64,000 bases of DNA from Rhodococcoides fascians A25f (GTDB lineage: Bacteria > Actinomycetota > Actinomycetes > Mycobacteriales > Mycobacteriaceae): positions 620,001-684,000 of the forward strand of contig NZ_CP049744.1 of assembly GCF_000760935.2 (NCBI RefSeq), given 5' to 3'. A program made the position numbers and the translations under genes. The notes under the pieces were generated by a model. The model searched no databases and was not told the origin of the DNA. It saw only the letters and a program-made list of their open reading frames with translations. This document shows positions 63,111 through 64,000 of the stretch, in pieces. How positions within the stretch are numbered: position 1 is the stretch's first letter; every line of letters starts with the position of its first letter.

Positions 63111-64000
63111 AACACAGTCGAATTCGGCAGGCGCACTGCGCGGTTCCATCGGCGTCGTCGGGATCGTGTTCCTGGTCATCGCCGCTGCGGCACCGTTGAC
63201 CGCCATCGGTGGTGCTCTACCGGTCATGATTGCGACGGGCAACGGGGCAGGCGCTCCGCTCGCCTACATCGTCGCGGCGATCGTCCTGCTGATCTTCAGC
63301 GTCGGCTACGCGGCCATGAGCCGACACATGGTGGACACCGGTGCGTTCTACGCCTACGTGGAGAAGGGGCTCGGGAGAACCATGGGCCTCGGCGCTGCGG
63401 GTCTGGCGCTGCTGACCTATACCGCCATTCAAGCGGGCATCTACGGCCTCGCTGCGTCGACCGTCGACAGCCTCGTGGTGAAGTACGGCGGTCCCGATCT
63501 TCCGTGGTGGGTCTGGGCGCTCGGCCTCGTCGCGATCGTGGCGCTACTCGGCTACCGCAGCATCGATCTCGGTGCCAAGGTGCTCGGGGTCCTGCTGGTG
63601 CTCGAGATCGGCATCATCGTGATCCTGTCGGTCGCGGTGTTCGCCAAGGGCGGTGCCGCCGGCATCGACGTCGAATCCTTCACTCCCTCGGCCTTCTTCA
63701 GCGGATCCCCGGGAATCGCCCTGATGTTCGCCATTGCGTCGTTCATCGGTTTCGAGGCCACCGCGATCTACGGTGAGGAGGCACGTAACCCCACGCGGAC
63801 CGTTCCGATCGCGACCTACGCCGCTGTCGTCACCATCGGATTGGTGTATGCGGTGTCGAGTTGGGCCGTGGTGCTCGCCTTCGGCAGTGCGTCCGTCGCG
63901 CAGGCCGCTGCCGACGACACGGCGGGATTGACCTTCGCGGCTGCAGCCCAGTACCTGGGCCCGATGTCGGCGGACATCATGGAAATCATGTTGGTCACCA
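63103..64000 (+). CDS. APC family amino acid/amine permease, cut by the right edge
   Basis: The first 299 residues are visible from the ATG at 63103, which overlaps the amine oxidase stop (ATGTCTGA). Hydrophobic segments alternate with loops; [21 protein letters not shown] and [20 protein letters not shown] are APC-type first segments, and [20 protein letters not shown] holds the conserved substrate-binding region (the sequence reads [19 protein letters not shown]). It probably imports the amine oxidised by the preceding enzyme. Confidence 0.87.
   Translation, partial: MSETQSNSAGALRGSIGVVGIVFLVIAAAAPLTAIGGALPVMIATGNGAGAPLAYIVAAIVLLIFSVGYAAMSRHMVDTGAFYAYVEKGLGRTMGLGAAGLALLTYTAIQAGIYGLAASTVDSLVVKYGGPDLPWWVWALGLVAIVALLGYRSIDLGAKVLGVLLVLEIGIIVILSVAVFAKGGAAGIDVESFTPSAFFSGSPGIALMFAIASFIGFEATAIYGEEARNPTRTVPIATYAAVVTIGLVYAVSSWAVVLAFGSASVAQAAADDTAGLTFAAAAQYLGPMSADIMEIMLVT

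Noticed and set aside
61119..63242. 707-codon open frame antisense to the copper amine oxidase
   Set aside because: The sense strand has the topaquinone and copper motifs at expected spacing; the antisense frame is compositional.

Overview
The window is high-GC actinobacterial DNA with no rRNA, tRNA, CRISPR array or mobile element that I can recognise. An antigen-85-type mycolyltransferase (53632-54609), an MCE protein, an AccD3-type carboxyltransferase, a CitA-type citrate synthase, PobA, and many TetR, IclR and GntR regulators point to a mycolic-acid-producing member of the Mycobacteriales, most likely Rhodococcus or Rhodococcoides. The species is inference; the family calls come from motifs read in the translated genes.

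Layout. 1-4179: a flavodoxin/ferredoxin reductase (cut by the left edge) with a metal-dependent hydrolase, a divergent TetR, and an iron block (FecB-type lipoprotein plus siderophore-interacting flavoprotein) behind an IdeR-like box. 4195-9630: a TetR divergent from a tight operon of FAD amine oxidase, SRPBCC protein, PfkB kinase, class II aldolase and sugar-type MFS carrier. 9686-16687: a beta-oxidation block (acyl-CoA ligase; acyl-CoA dehydrogenase, thiolase, FadB, TetR) with the same inverted-repeat operator in front of both units. 16819-23187: GntR, MatC-type dicarboxylate carrier, family III CoA transferase, AccD3-like carboxyltransferase and citrate synthase. 23224-28024: IclR with pobA, an MFS carrier and an amidase. 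28021-34837: an NmrA-type protein, an RsbQ-RsbP-STAS stress module, an orphan MCE protein and a divergent LysR pair.

35052-40792 is a translationally coupled five-gene unit: isoprenyl diphosphate synthase, divergent squalene/phytoene-synthase-like protein, membrane desaturase/hydroxylase, membrane methyltransferase and Baeyer-Villiger-type monooxygenase. It looks like a small terpenoid pathway, has no phytoene desaturase, and is my best candidate for an undescribed system. 40752-45932 is a glycerol operon (glpF-glpK-glpD) with a divergent SorC-type regulator. 45935-50060: a TetR/FAD-monooxygenase pair with two clear operators, and glgX.

50184-53388: a sensor kinase fused to a receiver and an ANTAR RNA-binding domain, then a MarR-DUF5313 pair. 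53632-55482: the mycolyltransferase, an SDR gene, and a decayed copy of the mycolyltransferase 3' end. 55486-64000 gathers routes to an aryl- or alkyl-acetic acid: nitrilase, aldoxime dehydratase and an AraC regulator on the minus strand, aldehyde dehydrogenase on the plus strand, then a TetR, a copper amine oxidase and an amino acid/amine permease. Together they could convert an aldoxime, nitrile or amine to the corresponding acid.

All functions are inferred from sequence reading alone. Operators are proposed from symmetry and position, and start codons were chosen from homologous N-termini, overlaps with upstream stops, ribosome binding sites, or a -10 element about 7 bases before the start codon (leaderless genes).
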